Of a DNA stretch of 9,420 nt, positions 1 through 5,038 are shown one piece after another. Within the stretch, counting starts at the first letter, position 1. Each line of letters starts with the position of its first letter. The notes under the pieces were generated by a model. The model was not told the origin of the DNA, did not search any database, and saw only the letters and a program-made list of their open reading frames with translations. This DNA is from Gammaproteobacteria bacterium (GTDB lineage: Bacteria > Pseudomonadota > Gammaproteobacteria > Pseudomonadales > Pseudomonadaceae), in assembly GCA_012800475.1 (NCBI GenBank), contig JAAZJF010000003.1, forward strand, positions 1-9,420, in the 5' to 3' direction. The translations under genes were made by a program, and so were the position numbers.

Positions 1-150
1 CGCCTGGCTGATCGCCTGCGACAAACGCTGACCACCACTGCGGTCACGCTCTAACAGTTGTAAGGCCATGCGCTGCGCGGTTTTTTGCCCGACACCAGGC
101 AACACGCGAAATGCATCAATCAATTGACGTATTAAAGGACTGAACGACAT
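1..150 (-). CDS. recR: Recombination mediator RecR, N-terminal 50 codons (runs off the window)
   Basis: RecR works with RecF and RecO to load RecA onto gapped single-stranded DNA covered with SSB. The visible part begins MSFSPLIRQLIDAFRVLPGV and continues with GQKTAQRMALQLLERDRSGG. This is the RecR N-terminus, with a helix-hairpin-helix at about residues 15-30 (PGVGQKTAQRMA). The zinc finger and Toprim domain lie outside the window. The ATG at 150-148 is chosen because it matches the start of RecR in Pseudomonas and E. coli, although no good Shine-Dalgarno precedes it. It is the third protein gene of the dnaX-ebfC-recR cluster and is separated from ebfC by 111 bases. The identification is very secure; only the partial extent limits the description. 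Confidence 0.95.
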   Translation of the reverse strand, partial: MSFSPLIRQLIDAFRVLPGVGQKTAQRMALQLLERDRSGGQRLSQAISQA

Positions 151-220
151 AAGGTTTGTGCACACTGAGTCAGGAAAAAGAAAGGATTCGCTCTCGCACT
201 GATTACTCAGCGCTACAGCA

Positions 221-255
221 AACCCACAGACACTCAAGCCGAGTACCTGTGGGTT
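221..255 (-). other. Strand-specific hairpin between ebfC and recR
   Basis: Arms at 221-235 and 241-255 flank a 5-base loop (236-240). In minus-strand RNA all 15 positions pair, including two G-U wobbles at 230/246 and 231/245. In plus-strand RNA those two positions are A/C mismatches, so the structure suits the operon transcript. It starts seven bases after the ebfC stop codon. Only three U residues follow the stem, so it is not a convincing intrinsic terminator. It may be an attenuator, a processing site or an mRNA-stabilising element that sets recR expression apart from dnaX-ebfC. The function is inferred. Confidence 0.6.
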
Positions 256-261
256 AAATGC

Positions 262-585
262 TTAGAATGGCATTTTAAAACCCGGTGGCAATTGCATGCC
301 ATCGGTCATACTGGCCATACTGCTTTGGCTGTTTTGTTCAATTTTACGCACAGCATCATTCACCGCGGCAGCGATTAAGTCTTCAAGTATTTCTTTATCT
401 TCTTGCAACAAGCTGTCATCGATATTGACGCGACGCACATCATGACGACCCGTCATCACAATACTCACCAAGCCCGCACCGGATTGACCTGTGACTTCAG
501 CATTGGCCAGTTCTTCTTGCATCTTTTGCATTTTTTCTTGCATTTGTTGAGCCTGTTTCATCAGGCCAGCCATACCACCTTTCAT
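262..585 (-). CDS. ebfC: Nucleoid-associated protein EbfC (YbaB family)
   Basis: This is a small homodimeric DNA-binding protein of the YbaB/EbfC family, associated with the nucleoid and nearly always encoded between dnaX and recR. The 107-residue product begins MKGGMAGLMKQAQQM, has a long amphipathic helix rich in Gln, Met and Lys (about residues 5-30), the conserved core VTGQSGAGLVSIVMTGRHDV and the C-terminus MQLPPGFKMPF, all typical of the family. The open frame extends upstream to 657, but the ATG at 585 is the start: AAGGA (597-593) sits 7 bases before it and the length matches the family. That Shine-Dalgarno overlaps the dnaX stop codon (598-596), with a 10-base gap between the genes, so translation is probably coupled to dnaX. 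The exact role of the family remains loosely defined. Confidence 0.96.
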   Translation of the reverse strand: MKGGMAGLMKQAQQMQEKMQKMQEELANAEVTGQSGAGLVSIVMTGRHDVRRVNIDDSLLQEDKEILEDLIAAAVNDAVRKIEQNSQSSMASMTDGMQLPPGFKMPF

Positions 586-595
586 AGAAAATTCC

Positions 596-2722
596 TTACA
601 TTTGCGAGTCGATGGGTTCAATACTATTGGCACTGATTTGCGCGCCAAAGGTGTCAATCAACTGCAAGACAACAGGATCTGCATGGATTGCATCTTCTGC
701 TTCTTGCTGTCGTTTTGCATTTTTACGCAGCAATGCTAAAGCCGGTGACTCTTGATCCAGCACATGCTGCTCAATGTGTAACTCAATGGGCGCATCCAAC
801 TGCTGGTTAATCGCCGCATTAATACGCTGTAACTGAGTGCTGTTAAATAACGCACTGTGATTGGGGTCCAGGTGCAATAACCATCTGTTGGCGTTTTTTT
901 CAATTAACACCGTGTTCGCTGCAATACTTGAGGTCATTCCGCCCAAATTCAACCCTGAGTAAAATGTTTGCCATTGCGCTGCCAAGCCTGAGGCCACTGG
1001 AATATGCGGTTGCAGATCAACGCCATCATTGTTGGTCTGTGCAGACGGCGCATCATGCCCGCTGACACTGGACAAGTCGGCATACTCTTGAAAACTGCTG
1101 GTGTCTAAATAGGCATCGTCGTCATCATCGTGCGCGGCAAAGGCTTGGCCATATTCCTGCTCATAATTGGGCTCGGCGTGCTCATCTTGCGTTGCTGGTG
1201 CTGCAGGCGCGGCTGCCTGCGTTGCATTGTTGCTCGCAACGGTCTGTGTTTGTGACGGCACGCTCTGAACCTCAGGCGATATGTGAGCCGGTGTGCTTGC
1301 CTGCTCGGCCTCGGTCGGTGGCGTTACAGCCTCTGCGACAGTGGCCAGCGATGCTGAGTTCTCATTGGGAGCTGTATTTTCTAACGGTTCTTCCCAAGGC
1401 GCATGAACCTCTTCAGCTGCGGGCGCTGTTGGCTCGACAGGCGTGATCGACGCTGCAGTGATAGTCGCTTCAGGCTCACGCACTGCCGCTGCAGGCGCAG
1501 TGATCTGTGCCGTACTGGGTTGCGCCATAGCGTCAGCGGTCTGCGCTTGAGTCGTAGCTGAGGGTTCTGACTGTATTGTGGCTGGCTGCGATGTTTGATC
1601 TTGCAGCACTGGCGTCGCCGGCGGTGTGCCCGGTAAATTGGCCGGACGAAACGCCAACATCCGCAGCAACACCATTTCAAAACCATCACGCGGATCAGGC
1701 GCTAAAGGTAAATCGCGGCGCCCAATCAAACCTAACTGATAGTAGAACTGCACATCTTCAGGTGGTAATTGCTGGGCAAGCTCTAAGACTTGCTCACGAT
1801 CACCCTGCCCGTTATCAATAGCGTCCGGCATCAACTGCGCGATAGCAATGCGGTGCAAGGCATTGAGGATTTCCGCCAGCACGCCCGCCCAGTCCGGACC
1901 GTGCTCAGCCAAATGCGCTACCGCACTTAACGCACCGCGCGCATCACCGGCAATCAAGGCTTTGAGCACACCATAAATCTGCCCTTGATCCATAGTGCCC
2001 AACATAGCGCGCACATCTTCGGCCATGACACGGCCATCGCCGAAAGACACGGCCTGATCCGTCAGGCTCATGGCATCGCGCATTGAGCCATCGGCGGCGC
2101 GGCCTAATAGCCAGAGCGCATCATCTTCAAAGGGAATATTTTCGCTGGTTAAGACATTCTGCAAGTGCCCCACAATCGGCTCAGGCGGCATATTCTTCAA
2201 AGAGAACTGCAAGCAGCGCGATAAAACCGTTGCCGGTAACTTTTGCGGATCGGTGGTGGCCAATAAGAATTTAACGTAAGGCGGCGGCTCTTCCAGAGTT
2301 TTCAACAAAGCGTTGAAAGAGCTGGTGGACAGCATATGCACTTCGTCAATCAGGTAGACCTTATAACGCCCGCGCGTCGGCATATATTGCACGTTATCGA
2401 GCATTTCACGGGTGTCTTCAACCTTGGTTTTACTCGCCGCATCGACTTCAATCAGATCAACAAAACGACCCTCATCAATCTCTCGGCACACCGAGCACTC
2501 ACCGCACGGTGTGGAGCTGATCCCTTGCTCGCAATTGAGACACTTGGCCATAATCCGTGCAATGGTGGTTTTACCCACACCACGCGTACCCGTAAATAAG
2601 TAAGCATGGTGCAAACGCTGATGATCAAGGGCATTGATCAAGGCTTTTAAAACGTGGGTTTGCCCAACCATTTCACGAAAGGAACGCGGGCGCCACTTAC
2701 GGGCTAAAACCTGATAACTCAT
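596..2722 (-). CDS. dnaX: DNA polymerase III subunit tau (and possibly gamma), clamp-loader ATPase
   Basis: DnaX is the AAA+ ATPase of the replicative clamp loader. It opens the beta clamp and, through its C-terminal domains, binds DnaB helicase and the polymerase alpha subunit. The 708-residue product begins MSYQVLARKWRPRSF. Visible motifs are Walker A GTRGVGKT (45-52), four zinc cysteines (C64, C73, C76, C79), Walker B LIDEVH (124-129) and the SRC motif with the arginine finger (168-170). AAA+ and collar domains run to about 360, then comes a low-complexity Pro/Ala/Thr/Gln/Glu linker (about 362-575) with an acidic run HDDDDD (531-536), then tau-specific domains IV-V (about 576-708). The ATG at 2722 is preferred over a TTG at 2731 because MSYQ is the conserved start; no strong Shine-Dalgarno is seen. 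It is somewhat longer than the E. coli protein (643), the excess being in the linker. It lies downstream of ffs and is coupled to ebfC. Confidence 0.97.
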   Translation of the reverse strand: MSYQVLARKWRPRSFREMVGQTHVLKALINALDHQRLHHAYLFTGTRGVGKTTIARIMAKCLNCEQGISSTPCGECSVCREIDEGRFVDLIEVDAASKTKVEDTREMLDNVQYMPTRGRYKVYLIDEVHMLSTSSFNALLKTLEEPPPYVKFLLATTDPQKLPATVLSRCLQFSLKNMPPEPIVGHLQNVLTSENIPFEDDALWLLGRAADGSMRDAMSLTDQAVSFGDGRVMAEDVRAMLGTMDQGQIYGVLKALIAGDARGALSAVAHLAEHGPDWAGVLAEILNALHRIAIAQLMPDAIDNGQGDREQVLELAQQLPPEDVQFYYQLGLIGRRDLPLAPDPRDGFEMVLLRMLAFRPANLPGTPPATPVLQDQTSQPATIQSEPSATTQAQTADAMAQPSTAQITAPAAAVREPEATITAASITPVEPTAPAAEEVHAPWEEPLENTAPNENSASLATVAEAVTPPTEAEQASTPAHISPEVQSVPSQTQTVASNNATQAAAPAAPATQDEHAEPNYEQEYGQAFAAHDDDDDAYLDTSSFQEYADLSSVSGHDAPSAQTNNDGVDLQPHIPVASGLAAQWQTFYSGLNLGGMTSSIAANTVLIEKNANRWLLHLDPNHSALFNSTQLQRINAAINQQLDAPIELHIEQHVLDQESPALALLRKNAKRQQEAEDAIHADPVVLQLIDTFGAQISANSIEPIDSQM

Positions 2723-2773
2723 AGCAAGCAAAGACCAGCAGAAAAACAGGTGTACATGCTAACGGAGCACAGC

Positions 2774-2802
2774 AAAAATTGCACCCACAACACAGCGTTG
2801 GG
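2774..2802 (-). terminator. Possible weak terminator or attenuator between ffs and dnaX
   Basis: In minus-strand RNA, CCCAAC (2802-2797) can pair with GUUGUGGG around a 5-base loop, with one bulged base. A run of five U (2778-2774) begins five bases after the stem. The stem is short and the U-run is displaced, so this may only reduce read-through from the strong ffs promoter into dnaX. It could be chance. I found no convincing separate sigma-70 promoter for dnaX in 2723-2853. Confidence 0.3.
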
Positions 2803-2853
2803 ATGGGCTTTATTTGGTATTTAACATGGAAATATAAGGAATGTAGCAGATTA

Positions 2854-2967
2854 GGTGGCAACCACTGCCAGCCACACCCCGGCACACAATGTCACCGCTG
2901 TGGCTGCTCCCTTCCAGGCCTGACCAGGTTGACGGCTAATCGTTGCGAGGGGACCGACAGGGTCGCC
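2854..2967 (-). ncRNA. ffs: 4.5S RNA, small signal recognition particle RNA
   Basis: This is the RNA component of the bacterial signal recognition particle. It binds Ffh and targets nascent inner-membrane proteins to FtsY and the Sec translocon. Read on the minus strand, the Ffh-binding hairpin is plain: GGUCAGG (2925-2919), a GGAA tetraloop (2915-2912) and AGCAGCC (2908-2902), nearly identical to E. coli 4.5S RNA. Conserved stretches GUGUGCCGGG and UGGCUGGCAG follow. The ends pair: 5' GGCGACC (2967-2961) with GGUUGCC (2863-2857), including one G-U pair, leaving a short 3' CACC tail. The resulting 114 bases equal the E. coli length. Exact ends could differ by a few bases. It lies immediately upstream of dnaX in the same orientation, as in Pseudomonas. 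Confidence 0.95.
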
Positions 2968-2976
2968 ATAACAAGA

Positions 2977-2993
2977 ACACCAAGATTTGGTGT
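2977..2993 (-). other. Perfect small hairpin in the 5' leader of pre-4.5S RNA
   Basis: ACACCAA (2993-2987 on the minus strand) and UUGGUGU (2983-2977) form a perfect 7-bp stem with a 3-base loop. The predicted transcription start, about seven bases after the -10 box, falls at about 2993, so the primary transcript would begin with this hairpin. The mature RNA would start some 26 bases later. In E. coli a leader of similar length is removed from pre-4.5S RNA by RNase P. The placement is an inference from the promoter prediction. Confidence 0.55.
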
Positions 2994-2999
2994 GGGCGT

Positions 3000-3027
3000 A
3001 TTGTACTGATAAATCAGAAAGATACAA
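3000..3027 (-). promoter_or_regulatory. Sigma-70 promoter of ffs
   Basis: On the minus strand, a -35 box TTGTAT (3027-3022) and a -10 box TACAAT (3005-3000, five of six consensus bases) are separated by 16 bases. A GC-rich stretch (GCCC) follows the -10, as is common at stable-RNA promoters under stringent control. The predicted start is near 2993. The -10 is convincing and the -35 is weak, matching three of six. An 8-bp palindrome GTGTACAC (3029-3036) abuts the -35, and an inverted repeat CAAAGG/CCTTTG (3036-3060) lies further upstream where an activator such as Fis might bind. Confidence 0.55.
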
Positions 3028-3163
3028 GGTGTACACAAAGGGTTTGCTTGAGAACCTTTGCCTTGAGCTTCCGTTGAGCATTTTAACCTTTGCTGGTTTA
3101 AGCACACTTGTGTAGCAGCATCAACCCCTTCAACTAACCACTTGTCCTGATCATTTGCATTAC

Positions 3164-3192
3164 AAAAAAATTAAGCCTATAAGAAATTAGGC
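3164..3192 (-). terminator. Probable intrinsic terminator downstream of the SDR gene
   Basis: In minus-strand RNA, GCCUA (3192-3188) pairs with UAGGC (3179-3175) around an 8-base loop. UUAA and then a run of seven U (3170-3164) follow. The stem is only five pairs, so efficiency may be low, but the long U-run and correct orientation support termination of transcription leaving the SDR gene, before it reaches the ffs promoter. Confidence 0.45.
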
Positions 3193-3312
3193 ATGTTATT
3201 TAGCATCAACCCCCAACTGCAGCACAGACATGCCCAGTCATCCAAAGTACATCTTAATCGTTAGTGTTGCAGCTTTACAGCTGTGATATTTTACTGCACA
3301 AACACAGCCCTC

Positions 3313-3356
3313 CAGCATAAGACGCTGCAGTCAAACACTGCGAGCGCCTTATGCTG
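3313..3356 (-). other. Long hairpin just after the SDR stop codon
   Basis: Arms at 3313-3330 and 3338-3356 surround a 7-base loop. In minus-strand RNA they give 18 pairs interrupted by a single bulged C, with one G-U wobble; in plus-strand RNA that wobble becomes an A/C mismatch. The arms read CAGCATAAGGCGCTCGCAG and CTGCAGCGTCTTATGCTG on the minus strand. It begins 14 bases past the stop codon. No U-run follows, so it is not a classic terminator. A role in 3'-end protection or as a binding site is possible. Confidence 0.6.
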
Positions 3357-3370
3357 CTGTAACAAACCTC

Positions 3371-4255
3371 TTAGTAAATCACTGCAGGATTTGGTGCGCT
3401 TGGCGAGCCCAGCATCTCACGATATGAAGGTGGCTGTAGGCCGTCTCTGTCGGTGATATTAAAGCGTTGTGCAATTTCAGCTGCGATCACGGTCTGCCCG
3501 CTTAACTCAGCACCTTGAGGGTCATTGGCGATGGCGTAAATAATATTACCGATAAACTCGGGTGATTCTGCCGTAGCCATAAACTGCTCGTACTGCTCAT
3601 CGGCACTGGCATCGGTGGCCAGCGCAGAACGTTCGGTCAGCAAAGGCCCCATCCAAATTGATATGGTGCGCACGCCAGTGTCTTTAAAATCGACTGCCAT
3701 ATCATGCGCCAGCTTATCAATCCCAGCTTTCTGTGCACCATAAGCTGGGCCATGCATATAACAACTGGCACCAAAAGATGAGCCAAACATAATCAAGCCC
3801 TGGCCTTGGCGCACCATGATTTTAGCTGCATGCCAACTGGCCACATACGCCGAGCGCAGGCCCACATCTAGAATTTTGCAGGCATCAATTTCTTTCTCCC
3901 AAAAGGGTTTTTGCTCAATCAATTGCCCATGAATAAAGGCGGCATTATTTACCAAAATATCCAAACGGCCTTGCTCGCGCTCCACTTGAGCAAATAATGC
4001 TGCAGTTTGCGCATCGTCACTGTGATCGCAAATCACCGCAATACCCGTACCACCGACTTGAGTCACTTCTTCAGCTGTCGCATAGACCGTGCCTGGCAAC
4101 ACCGAACCATCCCAACCCAGCGCGCTACCCACTTCAGTGCTGCGCCCTGTGACATACACCACCATGCCTTTTTTGGCTAAAGCTAAAGCAATACCACGCC
4201 CCGCACCACGGCTGGCTCCGGTAACAATAGCGACTTGTTTTTGTTGTTGCTGCAT
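3371..4255 (-). CDS. Short-chain dehydrogenase/reductase (SDR), DHRS1-like subgroup
   Basis: This is an NAD(P)-dependent oxidoreductase with a Rossmann fold, probably cytoplasmic, interconverting an alcohol and a ketone. The 294-residue product shows the cofactor motif TGASRGAG (12-19), NNAA (103-106), a catalytic serine candidate S159/S160 and the active-site pair Y172 and K176 in AYGAQKAG. Arg38 after the second strand (VYVTGRS) suggests a preference for NADP(H). The insertion around 41-62 (LPGTVYATAEEV), GLRSAY and the Trp-Met-Gly-Pro after strand six resemble DHRS1/HSDL2-type SDRs rather than fatty-acid reductases. The ATG at 4255 is chosen over 4267 because GAGG (4265-4262) stands six bases before it. 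It is divergent from the SnoaL-like gene at 4442. The substrate is unknown; it resembles enzymes acting on hydrophobic or steroid-like alcohols, but that is only a family hint. Confidence 0.9.
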   Translation of the reverse strand: MQQQQKQVAIVTGASRGAGRGIALALAKKGMVVYVTGRSTEVGSALGWDGSVLPGTVYATAEEVTQVGGTGIAVICDHSDDAQTAALFAQVEREQGRLDILVNNAAFIHGQLIEQKPFWEKEIDACKILDVGLRSAYVASWHAAKIMVRQGQGLIMFGSSFGASCYMHGPAYGAQKAGIDKLAHDMAVDFKDTGVRTISIWMGPLLTERSALATDASADEQYEQFMATAESPEFIGNIIYAIANDPQGAELSGQTVIAAEIAQRFNITDRDGLQPPSYREMLGSPSAPNPAVIY

Positions 4256-4280
4256 TGTGAACCTCATCTAAATAGGCGAT

Positions 4281-4312
4281 GTTGTGTCAACACCGTCATG
4301 TCATTGTCAACA
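4281..4312. promoter_or_regulatory. Repeated TGTTGACA motif in the divergent SDR/SnoaL promoter region
   Basis: TGTCAACA on the plus strand (TGTTGACA on the minus) occurs at 4285-4292 and again at 4305-4312, exactly 20 bases apart, about two turns of the helix. The first copy sits in a small palindrome GTTG-TGT-CAAC (4281-4291). The motifs contain TTGACA on the minus strand, but no fitting -10 box is found 16-18 bases further on, so an operator for a dimeric regulator is as likely as a promoter element. The 186 bases between the two start codons would serve both genes. Confidence 0.35.
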
Positions 4313-4372
4313 AATAGACTGACGCAGTAGAGATCAAACTGCAATGGCCAGTGATTGCCCGCTGCTTTTCGA

Positions 4373-4400
4373 TTGAAATTCATCGCGAAAGCGTTAGCAT
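4373..4400 (+). promoter_or_regulatory. Candidate promoter of the SnoaL-like gene
   Basis: TTGAAA (4373-4378, five of six consensus bases) and TAGCAT (4395-4400, four of six) are separated by 16 bases. The start of transcription would be near 4407, leaving an untranslated leader of about 35 bases with a ribosome binding site AAAGG (4431-4435). No other plus-strand promoter in the intergenic region looks better. Confidence 0.45.
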
Positions 4401-4441
4401 CAAGGCCAATCCCTCACAACAATCACAAAAAAAGGTTGAGC

Positions 4442-4939
4442 ATGAATAACACCCAAAGCATCGAACAACGCCTACAAACACTGGAAGACAAGCACGCTAT
4501 TCTTGAACTTAAACACCGCTACCTCAATGCCTGCGATGAAAAACAACCCGAGCAAGTGACGCAATGCTTTGCGCCAGGCCCAGTGGATATTAATTTTGGC
4601 CATATCGGTCAATTTACGACGCGCGAGGATTTTGTCGACATATTCATTGAACTGGGCTGCCACCCCCACATCGTTGATATGCACCATGCGCAAAACCCTA
4701 TTTTCCTTGAACTGACCGAAAACAGCGCACAAACCAAAATCAATATGCGCTTTCAAAGCCTAAACACCCAAGACAAACACAGTATTGAACTGGGTGGCTA
4801 TTATCTGGATGGTTTTGAAAAAACAGACGAGGGCCAGTGGTTGATCAACAAAAGCTCTTTCACCATCAACTCAGTGAAAATCATCGACTTTTCAGGTGAG
4901 CAGAGCAAGGTGACTTACAGTGGCAATTGTATGCCGTAG
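4442..4939 (+). CDS. SnoaL-like domain protein (NTF2-like fold), probable dehydratase, isomerase or cyclase
   Basis: The 165-residue product fits the SnoaL_4 group of the NTF2-like superfamily, which includes polyketide cyclases, aromatic-ring hydroxylase partners and bile-acid 7-alpha-dehydratase BaiE. Visible family features are an N-terminal helix with LELKHRYLNACDE (21-33), a His-His pair in MHHAQNP (80-86) and the strand GGYYLDGF (118-125) followed by GQWLINKSSF (131-140). Tyr27, Asp32 and His81/82 have nearly the spacing of Tyr30, Asp35 and His83, catalytic residues I recall for BaiE, but no matching C-terminal arginine is obvious. The ATG at 4442 is chosen because AAAGG precedes it by six bases; the frame extends upstream to 4355 without a better start. 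No signal peptide is seen. It is divergent from the SDR gene, which suggests a shared substrate. The reaction is unknown. Confidence 0.8.
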   Translation: MNNTQSIEQRLQTLEDKHAILELKHRYLNACDEKQPEQVTQCFAPGPVDINFGHIGQFTTREDFVDIFIELGCHPHIVDMHHAQNPIFLELTENSAQTKINMRFQSLNTQDKHSIELGGYYLDGFEKTDEGQWLINKSSFTINSVKIIDFSGEQSKVTYSGNCMP

Positions 4940-4971
4940 GTACGACTCCCCCGCAGATCTAAGGACTGGGT

Positions 4972-5014
4972 AAAAAGCACGCTGCAGGCACAGTTGAGCA
5001 ACTCTGCCTGCAGC
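4972..5014 (-). terminator. Terminator of the MFS gene
   Basis: A perfect 10-bp stem, GCTGCAGGCA (4981-4990) with TGCCTGCAGC (5005-5014), is extended after one C/C (G/G on the minus strand) mismatch by AGTT/AACT around a 4-base loop. On the minus strand the stem is followed by GTGC and five T (4976-4972), suiting termination of the gene that ends at 5039. On the plus strand no T-run follows, although the stem could also block transcripts from the SnoaL-like gene ending at 4939. Confidence 0.65.
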
Positions 5015-5038
5015 CTGTATATCTGAAGTGTGATGGAC

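Larger units (their letters stand above)
3028..3370. other. Gene-free region between the ffs promoter and the SDR gene
   Basis: No open frame here has a ribosome binding site or a recognisable product on either strand. The stretch holds the upstream part of the ffs promoter, a probable terminator at 3164-3192, a near-repeat of about 18 bases (AGCATCAACCCC at 3117-3128 and 3202-3213, each followed within two bases by CAACT) and a long hairpin at 3313-3356. It is best read as the 3' untranslated region of the minus-strand SDR gene joined to the upstream region of ffs. A small 3'-derived RNA is possible but unsupported. Confidence 0.6.

Noticed and set aside
586..657. N-terminal extension of EbfC by 24 residues.
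   Set aside because: The extension overlaps the end of dnaX, is absent from the family, and the downstream ATG has a well-placed AAGGA.
893..905. A-AAA-AAC slippery heptamer in dnaX (codons for Glu-Lys-Asn, residues 608-610) that could give a -1 frameshift ending 16 codons later.
   Set aside because: It lies in the C-terminal tau domain, far beyond where gamma ends, and is A-AAA-AAC rather than the efficient A-AAA-AAG. I saw no strong downstream stem. Probably chance.
1192..1821. Open frames antisense or out of frame within the dnaX linker, up to about 100 codons.
   Set aside because: They are shadows of the low-complexity Ala/Pro/Thr/Gln-rich coding sequence, with no ribosome binding sites and no recognisable products.
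2779..3107. Short open frames on both strands over the ffs region.
   Set aside because: They overlap the 4.5S RNA gene, whose conserved core and end pairing explain the sequence; the translations look random.
4472..4756. 94-codon frame antisense to the SnoaL-like gene.
   Set aside because: It lies wholly inside a gene with clear family features and a good ribosome binding site on the plus strand; the antisense product resembles nothing.
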